DNA of 64,000 nt from Providencia rettgeri (GCA_900455085.1 UGTZ01000001.1:4060501-4124500); one strand, 5' to 3'; numbered from the stretch's first letter, positions 1-9,107 are shown. Program-made: numbers and translations. Notes: generated from the sequence alone by a model not told the origin.

Positions 1-37
1 AGTATTCATAACAGTTAATTCCATTCCGGTACGAAAA

Positions 38-63
38 ATACATGGGGATAGCTCCCCATGTAT
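38..63 (-). terminator. Rho-independent terminator of the double-glycine peptide gene
   Basis: A perfect 11-bp stem (38-48 with 53-63, 4-nt loop) is followed on the minus strand by a run of five T. It lies 26 bases past the stop codon of the small peptide gene, so it ends that transcript and perhaps the whole fimbrial/PglL transcript. Confidence 0.8.
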
Positions 64-88
64 CAATTAATAAAAATCAAATTTAATA

Positions 89-286
89 CTATGGAGCTGT
101 TACATCACAGTTTGATGCACCAACAGCTTTTGCTTTGTATGTTTTATTACCGTGCTTATCAGTACAAGTGGTCACTAATTGGCAAGATTTAACACCACCA
201 ACAGTGATGCTCTCGTAAGAATTAGTACAAACTTGTTTTGTTCCACCAACTACAGCAGCAGCTTCGATAGCATTTAACTTTTTCAT
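89..286 (-). CDS. Small double-glycine-leader peptide, DUF4762-like
   Basis: This 65-residue protein starts with MKKLNAIEAAAVVGG, which fits the double-glycine leader pattern of bacteriocin/microcin-type substrates: Leu at -12, Glu at -8, Val at -4, Gly-Gly at -2/-1. Cleavage would release a 50-residue peptide with four cysteines, possibly two disulfides. I recall related small proteins in Proteus and Providencia under DUF4762, whose function is not established. A good ribosome site (AAAGGA) precedes the ATG and a terminator follows. It lies 110 bp downstream of the PglL-like gene on the same strand. No peptidase-containing ABC exporter or immunity gene is visible nearby. Secreted peptide is an inference; the ORF itself is well supported. 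Confidence 0.75.
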   Translation of the reverse strand: MKKLNAIEAAAVVGGTKQVCTNSYESITVGGVKSCQLVTTCTDKHGNKTYKAKAVGASNCDVTAP

Positions 287-396
287 GTTATTTCCTTTAA
301 TATAGATTTTAATTAATAAAACGCCCTATTTATTGATAATTAACACCAATAAATCCTTTAGATTTTTAATTAACACACGAATTACCGCATGGATAA

Positions 397-2067
397 CTAA
401 AAATTCAATCCTTCTAATTTCTCATTATTATCAAATAAAAAAATCGCTTTTTCTTTGACGCTTTTTGTTTTCTCTTTCTCACCTAATTCATTTAAAACAA
501 GGATCCAAGAAAAATAAACATTAAGATCTGGGCAAGAACGCGAATAGTTTTCTGCCCAAGATGAAAATAAATTCAAATAATAAGGGTTTTGTGTCTCGTT
601 ATAGCGTAATAAATACCCCATATTGAGATCTAATTTGTAACGGTCATCGATTAAATAGTATTTCCATTCACTATAATCAGGCTCATTCATTGAAAGAAGA
701 TACTGCTGTCCTGTTTTTTCTATATATGTTAAATATTGCTGTGTTTGCAAAGTAAAATACAATAACCCCATGGATAACAAACCACCTAACGCAATAATTG
801 TTTTCGAAAAATACCCTACAAACTTATTCAATGAATATTTTTTAGTTGGAACATCGGCACAACGTATTAACAATATCAATACCACACCATGAGGTATGGA
901 TAGCCACAATGGAAACTCTGTCATCATATGAAAAACAATTGGTAACGCAATAACTAAAAAAACATAATTGTTATTTTTATTTTTTAATGAAGAATAAAGT
1001 AGATGCACACCACCAATAATAACTAACAATATTGCCGCAATACCAACTAACCCACCTTCAACCATCCAACGCAATATCTCATTGTGTGGATGTGAAATAA
1101 CCTTTTCACTGGTTCCTAGCAAACCACCACCAAAACGCTCTAAAAATACAGATTCAAAACTACCAACCCCAGAGCCAAATAAAATATTTTCGCTAAATAA
1201 ATATAAACTATGTTGCCATAGCACCCATCTAATATGTGATGTTTGTAATTTACTTTCAGAAAAGTCAGAAATATTAAAACTAACTTTTATTCCATAGCCA
1301 ATAATAAGACCGATAACAATCGCTATTAAAGAGTAAACAATATATTGACGATGATACTTTGCGAAAAAATAAAAAACAATAACAATTAATAATAAATTTA
1401 AATATCCAGTTAATGATTGGGACAATGGCAATACCATGCTCATTAAAATGAGACTCACAATGATAATGGCAAACGCATACCGTGTGACAGTTCTCATTAA
1501 AATAAACATGCCTATTGCACTGGCAATACCAACACAAATAAAACTAGAAAGAACATTAACTTGTTGGAATACACCATATGGCCTATCCCCTGATATCGGA
1601 AAAAAATTAAAAACCTGTGCTATTGAATATAGACTCTCAATAATAGCAGCAAATAATACACTGCAAACAATTATTTTCAATACAGTTTCTGAAATATTTA
1701 TTTGCAATAAAGCTTGATAAAAAAACAACGCCCCCAATAACCAATACGCAGTCAAGTACGCATTAAGCTGGTAATTTTCTGGCGAAAAAAAACACAAGCC
1801 TAATAATAAGACTAACCCAATCGTAATATAATTACTCGACTTAGAATAGTATAAGGTTAAATTTTTAATTTGTGTAATACTAATCATCACAATAAAAAAA
1901 GCAATAAAAAAACCACTAATTATATTGAATGGCAATGACAAACCTGTTCCGCCCATATTCGGCAGATAAATATGCGATATAATGCCAAAAAATATAATGA
2001 CAAAACCTAAAAGAACCCATGGATAACTTTCTTTTTTATTATCTTTAATTTTGATTGCAAACATCAT
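397..2067 (-). CDS. PglL/Wzy-family O-oligosaccharyltransferase-like membrane protein
   Basis: This 556-residue integral membrane protein has about ten or more hydrophobic helices in its first 420 residues and a soluble C-terminal region. It carries the HPHNEIL motif before a Gly-rich helix and a later EFPLWLSIPHG stretch, both typical of the Wzy_C / PglL branch of the O-antigen ligase superfamily. Members transfer lipid-linked glycans to proteins (PglL), to lipid A core (WaaL) or polymerise O-antigen (Wzy) on the periplasmic face. The gene starts only 10 bp after the last fimbrial gene on the same strand, so co-transcription is likely and pilin may be the acceptor. That substrate is an inference. 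A second ATG one codon downstream could also be the start. Confidence 0.75.
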   Translation of the reverse strand: MMFAIKIKDNKKESYPWVLLGFVIIFFGIISHIYLPNMGGTGLSLPFNIISGFFIAFFIVMISITQIKNLTLYYSKSSNYITIGLVLLLGLCFFSPENYQLNAYLTAYWLLGALFFYQALLQINISETVLKIIVCSVLFAAIIESLYSIAQVFNFFPISGDRPYGVFQQVNVLSSFICVGIASAIGMFILMRTVTRYAFAIIIVSLILMSMVLPLSQSLTGYLNLLLIVIVFYFFAKYHRQYIVYSLIAIVIGLIIGYGIKVSFNISDFSESKLQTSHIRWVLWQHSLYLFSENILFGSGVGSFESVFLERFGGGLLGTSEKVISHPHNEILRWMVEGGLVGIAAILLVIIGGVHLLYSSLKNKNNNYVFLVIALPIVFHMMTEFPLWLSIPHGVVLILLIRCADVPTKKYSLNKFVGYFSKTIIALGGLLSMGLLYFTLQTQQYLTYIEKTGQQYLLSMNEPDYSEWKYYLIDDRYKLDLNMGYLLRYNETQNPYYLNLFSSWAENYSRSCPDLNVYFSWILVLNELGEKEKTKSVKEKAIFLFDNNEKLEGLNF

Positions 2068-2077
2068 GTTTCATTCG

Positions 2078-2653
2078 TTATTGATAATTTAATGTATAGT
2101 ATGCAGTACTATAAAAATTCCCATAGGTAATCGTTTCGTTAATTCTCGCTTCTGGCTCAGCTTCGACATAAGCCTTGAATTGAATTTCCGTATCATTTTT
2201 TGCCAAATTTTGCGCTAATGATGGCGTATTCAATTCTATGGGTGTTTCATTTAAGTTTAATAACCCAATACCGATTCCGCTTGCCTCACTTTGGTCACTA
2301 ATCGCAAGATGGTCAGGAAGATTTTTATTTTCAATTCCATTAAAAGTCACTGTCACCGATTTAAATATGGTCGTATTACAATTCGTTAAATGGATTGAGA
2401 AAATTAAAGGTTTCGACTTACCTTCTTTATAAAGGTCTTTAACCGAAATTTGTTGAAAATCAACAGGGACCTTCTCACTTCCCGGCGCTATCTGACATGG
2501 CGTAGCAACAACCATGCCTCTGAATGAATAGCTTCCCATATTACTCGGGATCACACTTGCACTCACCGACCCTGAGATTAGTAAATATAAGCCAATCGAC
2601 AATAAATATTTATTACGCTTTATCTGATTATTATTTCGCATGATCGGCCTCAT
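2078..2653 (-). CDS. Fimbrial minor subunit
   Basis: This 191-residue pilin-type subunit has an N-terminal hydrophobic signal segment (about residues 15-33), a conserved cysteine pair (ATPCQIAP and LTNCNTT) and the C-terminal penultimate Tyr (TLNYQ) used for chaperone donor-strand recognition. Its start overlaps the adhesin gene stop by four bases (ATGA), which implies translational coupling. It is the last structural gene before the PglL-like transferase. Its N-terminus (MRPIMRNNNQIKR) resembles that of a subunit of the second fimbrial operon (22606-23118), which suggests shared ancestry of the two loci. Confidence 0.85.
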   Translation of the reverse strand: MRPIMRNNNQIKRNKYLLSIGLYLLISGSVSASVIPSNMGSYSFRGMVVATPCQIAPGSEKVPVDFQQISVKDLYKEGKSKPLIFSIHLTNCNTTIFKSVTVTFNGIENKNLPDHLAISDQSEASGIGIGLLNLNETPIELNTPSLAQNLAKNDTEIQFKAYVEAEPEARINETITYGNFYSTAYYTLNYQ

Positions 2654-3771
2654 TGGAATTCAGCAAGAATTGTCCCGGTACTTGTAAATTCACCTTCTTC
2701 CACGCTGCTACCAGGCGCAGCTATTGGCGCAGCCGTTAAGTTCCAAGTGCCTTGGTTATTGATAAAATTAGGCACTTGATAAGCTTGGTTCGGTCTTACC
2801 AAGGTTCCGGTCAAATTATCAGTCACCACAATGCCAAGATTTGTGCGTTTCACACCGTTCTTTAACGTACCGAAATAATCAGGGTTAAAATCCGCGCTGC
2901 CTGACGCTCCTGGCAACAATGACAGCTTAATATTTAAATCACCTGTCGTAAAACTGCCACCGGTACATTTAACTGGGATCTTAAAGGGCTGAGCATAATT
3001 AGTGCCATTTAACTGTTCACTCGTGTTTGCCACATCAAGAAAATTAATATCTATTGGGTTGCCTTCATTAATCGTACACTCATCAGCAACCGTGATAATT
3101 CCTGCCCCTAAAACGACTCGAGTTGATGGAATTGGCGCATAAGCTGTACTGCCATTCGCTGGACTGCCTTTTTTAGCAAAAACCTGCACCAGTTCCGCTT
3201 GGTTGATGGTAATGCCATTAATAATCGGTTTTTTCAGTCTAAACGTGATTGTTCCACTCGACCCTGTCCGTAGCTCGACACCATAATCACGGCTATTAAC
3301 ACTCGGTGGTCTACACTCTATTGGGTCAGAACCCCCATTCCACATATCCTTCACTGGAACAGTGACTTTCTGACCAACCCTTCCCCCTATTTGAATTTCA
3401 ACTTTTACATCAAAATATTCATTAAGGTTCAGGTACCCCGGGTTTTGCATTGATGTAGGAATAGTTGACATTAAATCAAATGTCATTCCTGAATCAGGAC
3501 CGGTATTCCCAACCCCTCCTGGATTCATGTAGCTTTGGCAGTAAATATCAAAGTAAGGCCAGTTACCCACATCAAAATTGAATACCGTTTCTGCATCCTT
3601 CTCATTAACGAGTAATTGATTATTCATTCTCGCTTCGAATGTATAAGTTCCCCCGTCCGGTATAGCGGAACCGTGAGGATAACCTAAAGCAGATAACGGC
3701 AAGACCCCTATTGTGAGTAAACCAGCCACAATAGTCATATCTTTTAGTTTTTTGTTGTTGGATACAAACAT
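2650..3771 (-). CDS. Two-domain fimbrial adhesin
   Basis: At 373 residues this is about twice the length of a single pilin and fits a tip adhesin: an N-terminal receptor-binding domain (about residues 30-210) followed by a C-terminal pilin domain that begins near VADECTIN and ends in TGTILAEFQ. A signal peptide covers about residues 1-29. Four cysteines are visible: two in the N-terminal half (IYCQSY and IECRPP) and a DECTIN/VKCTGG pair in the pilin half. It ends where the next subunit starts (4-bp overlap) and begins 2 bp after the preceding subunit stop. The receptor cannot be predicted from sequence alone. Confidence 0.8.
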   Translation of the reverse strand: MFVSNNKKLKDMTIVAGLLTIGVLPLSALGYPHGSAIPDGGTYTFEARMNNQLLVNEKDAETVFNFDVGNWPYFDIYCQSYMNPGGVGNTGPDSGMTFDLMSTIPTSMQNPGYLNLNEYFDVKVEIQIGGRVGQKVTVPVKDMWNGGSDPIECRPPSVNSRDYGVELRTGSSGTITFRLKKPIINGITINQAELVQVFAKKGSPANGSTAYAPIPSTRVVLGAGIITVADECTINEGNPIDINFLDVANTSEQLNGTNYAQPFKIPVKCTGGSFTTGDLNIKLSLLPGASGSADFNPDYFGTLKNGVKRTNLGIVVTDNLTGTLVRPNQAYQVPNFINNQGTWNLTAAPIAAPGSSVEEGEFTSTGTILAEFQ

Positions 3772-3773
3772 GG

Positions 3774-4388
3774 TTATAAATACTCCAGTTTTAGCCTAAC
3801 TAATCCGCTAAAGGTTCCCGCCGAAACAGACCGTGCTGTAGATTCCAATGATGCATTAAGTGTGATGTTATTATCGCCAGGTTTGATCACCCATGAACTT
3901 GTTGGCTGGTTGACCATTAGGTTTTGATTTTCTTTACTGGAAATACGCAACCCGGCACCTCGAATATCACCTGTCACTCGCACCAGATCAGGGTTAAAAA
4001 AATCCGTATCTCCCGCAATGCTCAATGAAACAGCGCTTTCTCCCGTCAAGTAATAACGCTGCGCATTTTGAGTTGCTTCTCCGGCAGAATTCACAAATGA
4101 CTTGGATGCTCCGCGTTGGCAATCTTTGAGGCGAATATTAAATGCAACAGGAGTACTTCTATCGCCAATGCGATGAAACTCTCTGGCATTGATTTCACCT
4201 AAATCGACATACTGCTCTTGTGTTTCTAATTCAAGAACACAAGGCGATGCATAGACGCTCCCTGTAAAATGCACAGTACTATGTACGTCTAGCAATGTTT
4301 GGCGGGACAGCTTTTCATCCGCAATTTCTGCAACTGCGGAAAAACTTCCTAGCCCCAATAACACGATCCCTAAGCACCTAATGTTCAT
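3774..4388 (-). CDS. Fimbrial subunit
   Basis: This pilin-family subunit has a signal peptide (MNIRCLGIVLLGLGSFSAVA), a cysteine pair (SPCVLELE and LKDCQRG) and a C-terminal beta strand ending LKLEYL. The frame stays open to 4484, inside the chaperone gene, but the ATG at 4386-4388 is preceded by AGGAG at good distance and opens directly on the signal peptide, so I take 4388 as the start (204 residues). It lies between chaperone and adhesin in a tightly packed operon. The probable role is an adaptor between rod and tip. Confidence 0.85.
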   Translation of the reverse strand: MNIRCLGIVLLGLGSFSAVAEIADEKLSRQTLLDVHSTVHFTGSVYASPCVLELETQEQYVDLGEINAREFHRIGDRSTPVAFNIRLKDCQRGASKSFVNSAGEATQNAQRYYLTGESAVSLSIAGDTDFFNPDLVRVTGDIRGAGLRISSKENQNLMVNQPTSSWVIKPGDNNITLNASLESTARSVSAGTFSGLVRLKLEYL

Positions 4389-4398
4389 ATCAATACTC

Positions 4399-5151
4399 CT
4401 AGCGAATCTGTTGCTCTGGTGGTAACGCTTTACACGTATTTCCGCTACAACTGTATTTAAGTTCTGGATGACCACCATAATCATTCACATACATCATGGT
4501 GAAACTCTCGCCTGAACTATTGACCTTAATATCGAGATGCGATTTAGGTGCAATCATCACCCCTGGAAAATCAGTTAGTTTTTTTCCACCTTCTGCCACC
4601 GGTTTATTATTAAGGCTAATAATGGTCACAAAATAAGGGGTTGGGTTTTCAGCACGCCAATTATTTCCCTGTTTATAAAATATGACTTGGTCTTGCCAAA
4701 CTGCACTTTTAGACTCAGGAATAATGGCTGTCGGCCGATAAAATAATTTAATGCGCGATTGCATCGCTAACTGTAAAACATTCGGTTTATCGGGTTTTGG
4801 CGGAACTTCGCGCACATTTAAATAAAACAGGCTTTCTCGGTCTTGGGGTAACTTATCTATCTCGGCTGTTTTTGAAACACGGGCAACCCCTTTTTGCCCA
4901 CCATTAATGCGCTGTAATGGTGGCAATACAACTAATGGCGATGTGATTTTTTTCCCATTGGCATCTTCAACCCATGACTGAGCAAGAAAAGGAATACTTG
5001 AGCTGGTGTTTGATAAATTAGCACTCGCAGAATTTTCATCGCCTGTAATAATCAGTCGTGTTCTATCCAGTGAAATACCCGCATATGATTGCCCTACGCC
5101 AACCATCATAACTAGCAAACCACCTACCCATTTATTTATACGAATCGCCAT
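4399..5151 (-). CDS. Periplasmic fimbrial chaperone, PapD family
   Basis: This 250-residue protein has a signal peptide (about 1-24) followed by the two-Ig-fold PapD architecture. The N-terminal edge carries ISLDRTRLIITGDE, the central conserved block reads LPQDRESLFYLNVREVPP and LFYRP is present before the second domain. These residues bind the C-terminal carboxylate and beta strand of pilins. A CSGNTCKALP cysteine pair near the C-terminus is common in this chaperone subgroup. It sits between usher and subunits, and serves folding and usher delivery of the operon 1 pilins. Confidence 0.92.
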   Translation of the reverse strand: MAIRINKWVGGLLVMMVGVGQSYAGISLDRTRLIITGDENSASANLSNTSSSIPFLAQSWVEDANGKKITSPLVVLPPLQRINGGQKGVARVSKTAEIDKLPQDRESLFYLNVREVPPKPDKPNVLQLAMQSRIKLFYRPTAIIPESKSAVWQDQVIFYKQGNNWRAENPTPYFVTIISLNNKPVAEGGKKLTDFPGVMIAPKSHLDIKVNSSGESFTMMYVNDYGGHPELKYSCSGNTCKALPPEQQIR

Positions 5152-5192
5152 TTTCTCTACCTTATAGAATACTTTTTCAAACTGTCATTACA

Positions 5193-7670
5193 TTATTGGC
5201 AAGGCAGCAAAACTGACATACCCGAATTAATTTTTTCAGGCAGTTGAATTTTACATTGCGCTTTTCCGCCCCAAGATACCGTTAATGTTTCTTTAGGATT
5301 TACTGCCATCAAATACGCCAATCCATTTTCCATCAGCATGGCAATGTTAATGCCATCAGCGTTTGTCACATCAGCACCAAATGGAGGTACCGTATCGTTA
5401 TAACGAATAGTGGCGATGAGCTTTTCACCTTCTGCAACATCAAAGCGTTGATAACCGATTGCGCCTTCTGTTAATGTCGATGTTGCTATCGCCTTATTGG
5501 TATCAACGTTATTTTTTAACTTATCGACATCAATACGCGTGTCGAAGCTGTAATAGCTGACAATATCAGGCACAACAGAAATACCGGCCCAGTTAGTTCG
5601 TGTTTTTTCATGGTTAAACGGCACGCCACCAACACCGTTGGTGTCGACCATAATTCTTGCTGTATCCGTTGTACCGGTACTGTTATGTAATGCAGCTCCA
5701 TGCTTGGTAGCAGTGAAACCACCGCGCAATGTCCCGTTGATCGATGCCGTTTGTCTTTCTTGATAGCTGACATTAGTATTAACTTCAGCAAGTTGCGTCC
5801 GTTTTTGATAATATCCATCAAACCGTACGCGATCATCGCTGCTTCGACCAGCTCTAACTCGCCATAAGTTATTCATATCCCTATTGTCACTGTAAGACAG
5901 CATGTGGCTGGTCTTACTGCCACTATTTTGCAAGTCATATCCCGCCCAACGGCTATCACCAACAGGCACTGAAACCGAAAGTGAAATGCTATCGTCACGT
6001 CGACCCCGATAGTCAGAACGGTAGGCTGCAATATTGGTTGAAACACCATTGATGCCCATTAAACGAAATGTCCGACCCACAGATAAGCCATATCTATCTT
6101 GAGATGTCTGGTCCCAAAAGGTCTGATGGGTATACGTTAAGAATACTGTTGTTCTCCAATCAGGATCATCAGCCCAAAAAGTTTTATTCCCTGTTACGGT
6201 ATACATCTCTTTTTGGCGGCCAATACCCAGATATTTGTTTTCACGCTCATCTAAATATTGCGACAGTGTTCTAAACTTATCCTGCGAGAAGCGGTAACCC
6301 GCAAAAGTAATCGTGCTGTTAAGTTCATCAAATGACTTTGAATAACTCAGGCGATAAGAAGAACCCGTTTGCGTGTTATCACCTGGCATTCGGCTAATGG
6401 ATTGTGTGACATCCGCAGAAAGTGCCCCAAATACAGATAAATCACGGCCTAATCCAGCAGATATAGCGGTATAATCCCTACCCGCAAAAAGTAGACCACC
6501 AATGAGTGACCAGTTATTGCTCAGACCCCAAGAGAAATCTCCCGTGGCAAACATTGGCCCCTCAGGCTTATGATTAAATCGTGATGGTTTACCGACCGAA
6601 GCGTTATAACGCACATAGCCCGGACGCGTTAAATAAGGGATATTTGCCGTATCAACTTGAAAAGTCGATACCTCACCGTCATCACCTTCAACTTTGACAT
6701 CTAGGGTTCCACGAATTGAACTTTGCAAATCCTGAATACTGAATGGCCCCGCAGGTACCGTCGTTTCATAAACGACACGCCCAGCTTGGGTTACAACAAT
6801 TTTTGAATTGCTTTTCGCAATACCATTAATCTGTGGTGCGTATCCTCGCAAATTTGGCGGTAACATACGCTCATCACTGGCAAGGTTAAAGCCAGTGAAA
6901 CGAATCGTGTCAAAAACTTGAGAATTTAAATAAATTTCACCCAGTGTCAGCTTAGCCGCCATGTGGATCAGAGGGCGATATGCATAAAACTGGTTCCAAT
7001 CAAATTTTCTATCGCCACGCTCGTTATAATTAGCTTGATAATCAGCTCTAAAGCGCCACGCTCCTAAGTTAAACCCGGTTTGGCCATATGCTGACAATGA
7101 ATGCTTATTCGTATGTGTCGTCAAAGAACGTGAAATTGACCCTGTCAGGTTATAATCAAATATAAGGCCTGAAACCCCTGAATCCCAACGCTCAGGCGGC
7201 ACCCAACTAGGATCGGAATATTTCATCCATGCTTGTGGAATAGTGATATCCAGTTTGCCTTCATGATTATTAATTTTAACACCTGAAATAGGTAAAATAT
7301 TTGAACATTCAGGAGATATGGCTTGGATTTTTTTTAACGCATCTTCTTTGAGCGCTAACATTTCAATTTGCTTAGGGGTAAAACAGACTAATGATTTTTC
7401 ACTATCTTGAGGATCGGTAATATAAGTGACCTTCTGCTGCGACAATGATTGTCCATTAATATAGACATCCAATAAATAAGTTCCTGGAAATACGAAGTTA
7501 TCTTTAGAGAATCGAGTTAAATCAATATTGTTACGATCACCAACATCTAATACGTCAACATTAAACTCAACAAGATCATTTGCAGACATATTTGGTGAAT
7601 AGCAAAGTACTGCAATATATATTGCAAATAGTTTTTTTATATTATTTATATTTCCATTTAAAATAATCAT
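5193..7670 (-). CDS. Outer-membrane fimbrial usher, FimD/PapC family
   Basis: This 825-residue usher has an N-terminal signal (about 1-30), then a periplasmic domain (VEFNVDVLDVGDRNNIDLTRF), a 24-strand barrel with plug, and C-terminal domains ending in a cysteine pair (AQCKI and LLPCQ). Conserved usher stretches include LGEIYLNSQVFDTIRFTG, PPNLRGYAPQINGIAKSN and GAIGYQRFDV. Length is normal for the family. It forms the assembly pore for fimbria 1. It is about 59% as GC-poor as its neighbours by eye, with no disruption. It lies upstream of the chaperone and downstream of a minor subunit. Confidence 0.93.
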   Translation of the reverse strand: MIILNGNINNIKKLFAIYIAVLCYSPNMSANDLVEFNVDVLDVGDRNNIDLTRFSKDNFVFPGTYLLDVYINGQSLSQQKVTYITDPQDSEKSLVCFTPKQIEMLALKEDALKKIQAISPECSNILPISGVKINNHEGKLDITIPQAWMKYSDPSWVPPERWDSGVSGLIFDYNLTGSISRSLTTHTNKHSLSAYGQTGFNLGAWRFRADYQANYNERGDRKFDWNQFYAYRPLIHMAAKLTLGEIYLNSQVFDTIRFTGFNLASDERMLPPNLRGYAPQINGIAKSNSKIVVTQAGRVVYETTVPAGPFSIQDLQSSIRGTLDVKVEGDDGEVSTFQVDTANIPYLTRPGYVRYNASVGKPSRFNHKPEGPMFATGDFSWGLSNNWSLIGGLLFAGRDYTAISAGLGRDLSVFGALSADVTQSISRMPGDNTQTGSSYRLSYSKSFDELNSTITFAGYRFSQDKFRTLSQYLDERENKYLGIGRQKEMYTVTGNKTFWADDPDWRTTVFLTYTHQTFWDQTSQDRYGLSVGRTFRLMGINGVSTNIAAYRSDYRGRRDDSISLSVSVPVGDSRWAGYDLQNSGSKTSHMLSYSDNRDMNNLWRVRAGRSSDDRVRFDGYYQKRTQLAEVNTNVSYQERQTASINGTLRGGFTATKHGAALHNSTGTTDTARIMVDTNGVGGVPFNHEKTRTNWAGISVVPDIVSYYSFDTRIDVDKLKNNVDTNKAIATSTLTEGAIGYQRFDVAEGEKLIATIRYNDTVPPFGADVTNADGINIAMLMENGLAYLMAVNPKETLTVSWGGKAQCKIQLPEKINSGMSVLLPCQ

Positions 7671-7744
7671 TTTAGTTACTCAGTATTCACTCATTAGGCT
7701 AGAGATTTAGCTCAATTCTCTTTTATATGTAATTATTATTAGTT

Positions 7745-8296
7745 TTAGAAATAATCCATTCTAAATCGTAGAACTCCTGCGAAATCACCTGCCTTAATAT
7801 GCTTTTGATAAGCAACTAAAATTGCAGTAAAATCTAATCTATTACGCCCTTCTAATAATGTGTAATCCGGCATTTTTCTATTAAGTTTAAGTATTTCACC
7901 GTGAGAGTCCCTAAATTGAATTCCAAACCCTTCTGAATCACCACTCACTTGTAAAAGTTGATCATCATTAACAGAGGTTCCCATCATGGTTATTTGCGCG
8001 CGCGATGCACTACCTTTGTCATTAGAAGGCAACGTACATCCAACAAGTTTTATAGCAAAATTCTTACTCACCAACATATTGACTTCAGGCGTGATTTCTC
8101 GGGCACTGATTTCCCCAAAATTAACCCAAAGCTCTCGGCTTTCAGGATCAATCGTGCATGAGGCTTCTATTAATTCGCCTTGCATTACAATATCACCAGG
8201 GGTGTTATTGCCGGTCATTCCCCAACTTAATAGAGGCCATAACAAACTAGAGCCTAGTGCTATTTTTGCAACCCGAATTATCATGGACAATACCAT
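7745..8296 (-). CDS. Fimbrial minor subunit
   Basis: This 183-residue pilin-family protein has a signal sequence in the first 26-30 residues, a cysteine pair (EASCTIDP and LVGCTLPS) and the C-terminal donor-recognition strand GVLRFRMDYF. It is placed directly before the usher, the usual place of an MrpB-like subunit or terminator of the rod. The first ATG (8296) is used here; an internal ATG at 8284 is also possible because neither has a strong ribosome site. A hairpin separates it from the major subunit gene. Confidence 0.82.
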   Translation of the reverse strand: MVLSMIIRVAKIALGSSLLWPLLSWGMTGNNTPGDIVMQGELIEASCTIDPESRELWVNFGEISAREITPEVNMLVSKNFAIKLVGCTLPSNDKGSASRAQITMMGTSVNDDQLLQVSGDSEGFGIQFRDSHGEILKLNRKMPDYTLLEGRNRLDFTAILVAYQKHIKAGDFAGVLRFRMDYF

Positions 8297-8319
8297 TTAG
8301 TTATTGGTAGATTTTATTA

Positions 8320-8344
8320 ATGCGGAGTATTAAATACTCCGCAT
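8320..8344 (-). promoter_or_regulatory. Intercistronic hairpin after the major subunit gene (operon 1)
   Basis: A perfect 11-bp stem with a 3-nt loop (8320-8330 with 8334-8344) lies between the major pilin stop and the next subunit. It lacks a clear T-run on the minus strand, so it probably acts as a partial terminator or 3'-end stabiliser that raises major subunit mRNA over the downstream genes. This role is inferred from placement. Confidence 0.65.
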
Positions 8345-8367
8345 ATTGATATAAAACCAATTACAAA

Positions 8368-8910
8368 TTATTGGTAATCAATTTTGAAATTGATAGTTGA
8401 ATCAAAGCTACCTGGAGTCACTGCATTAGATGCATTATCAGATTTTAAATAAGCAACGAATGGAATAGCAGTTTTACCTTCAGTTAAGTTAACTGCAGTA
8501 GAAGCTTGTCCCCAAACAACATCTTTATTTCCATTGTCTCTTAAACCAATACCAGCACCACTTGCAGTACCTGAAGTGAATGCCGCTAATGTATTATCAT
8601 TAGGGTTAATAGTTGATGGTGTGTAAGTTACAGTTGCAGTTTGTGCAACAGTAGTATCACAACCTTGCAGAACGATATCTTTCTTGATATTACCTGCACG
8701 CTCACCATTTTTTAAATTAGAAACAGGGATCTGATAAAAGTTTACTTTTACAGGACTTGATTCTTCACTTAAACCACAAGCAGAATTCACTAATTCACCT
8801 GAAAATTCGATAGTACCGTTAGTAGGTGTACCTGTATAAGCTGCCATTGCTGCGAACGAAGCAAAGCCTGATGCAAATACAGCACCCATTACAAATTTAT
8901 TCAATTTCAT
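8368..8910 (-). CDS. Major fimbrial subunit, operon 1
   Basis: This 180-residue pilin has a signal peptide cleaved after AAMA (about residue 23), a cysteine pair (NSACGLSEE and LQGCDTT), a Gly/Ala-rich centre and a C-terminal strand INFKIDYQ. As the first gene of the operon, followed by a stable intercistronic hairpin, it is the likely rod subunit. Upstream, between 8911 and 9107, there are a 15-bp palindrome and a 14-bp inverted repeat that may be regulatory. No invertible element with recombinase repeats is seen here. Confidence 0.88.
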   Translation of the reverse strand: MKLNKFVMGAVFASGFASFAAMAAYTGTPTNGTIEFSGELVNSACGLSEESSPVKVNFYQIPVSNLKNGERAGNIKKDIVLQGCDTTVAQTATVTYTPSTINPNDNTLAAFTSGTASGAGIGLRDNGNKDVVWGQASTAVNLTEGKTAIPFVAYLKSDNASNAVTPGSFDSTINFKIDYQ

Positions 8911-8960
8911 GATTATTTAATCCTGTATAATACTTGTATAATGTATGTTTCGCCATAAGA

Positions 8961-9022
8961 GTTGTTAATAACAACTTTAGATAAAAGTAATCATTATTTT
9001 AATTAAATTAATGATTACTTTT
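8961..9022. promoter_or_regulatory. Palindrome and inverted repeat upstream of fimbrial operon 1
   Basis: Two structures lie just upstream of the major pilin gene: GTTGTTA-A-TAACAAC at 8961-8975, and a perfect 14-bp inverted repeat (8983-8996 with 9009-9022, 12-nt spacer). The first looks like an operator; the second could be a terminator for the XRE gene at 9108-9428 or a second binding site. No experimental assignment is known to me. Confidence 0.5.
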
Positions 9023-9107
9023 AATAAAGTTATCATATGAATAGGCTAAATTTATTATATTTACTAATTACACTTCACCAAAAAGATTTGATTTTTTATT
9101 GGCCGAA

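Noticed and set aside
5516..5836. Antisense and shifted-frame ORFs within usher, valS and other long genes
   Set aside because: They lie inside well-supported genes in other frames, with no ribosome site or recognisable product.
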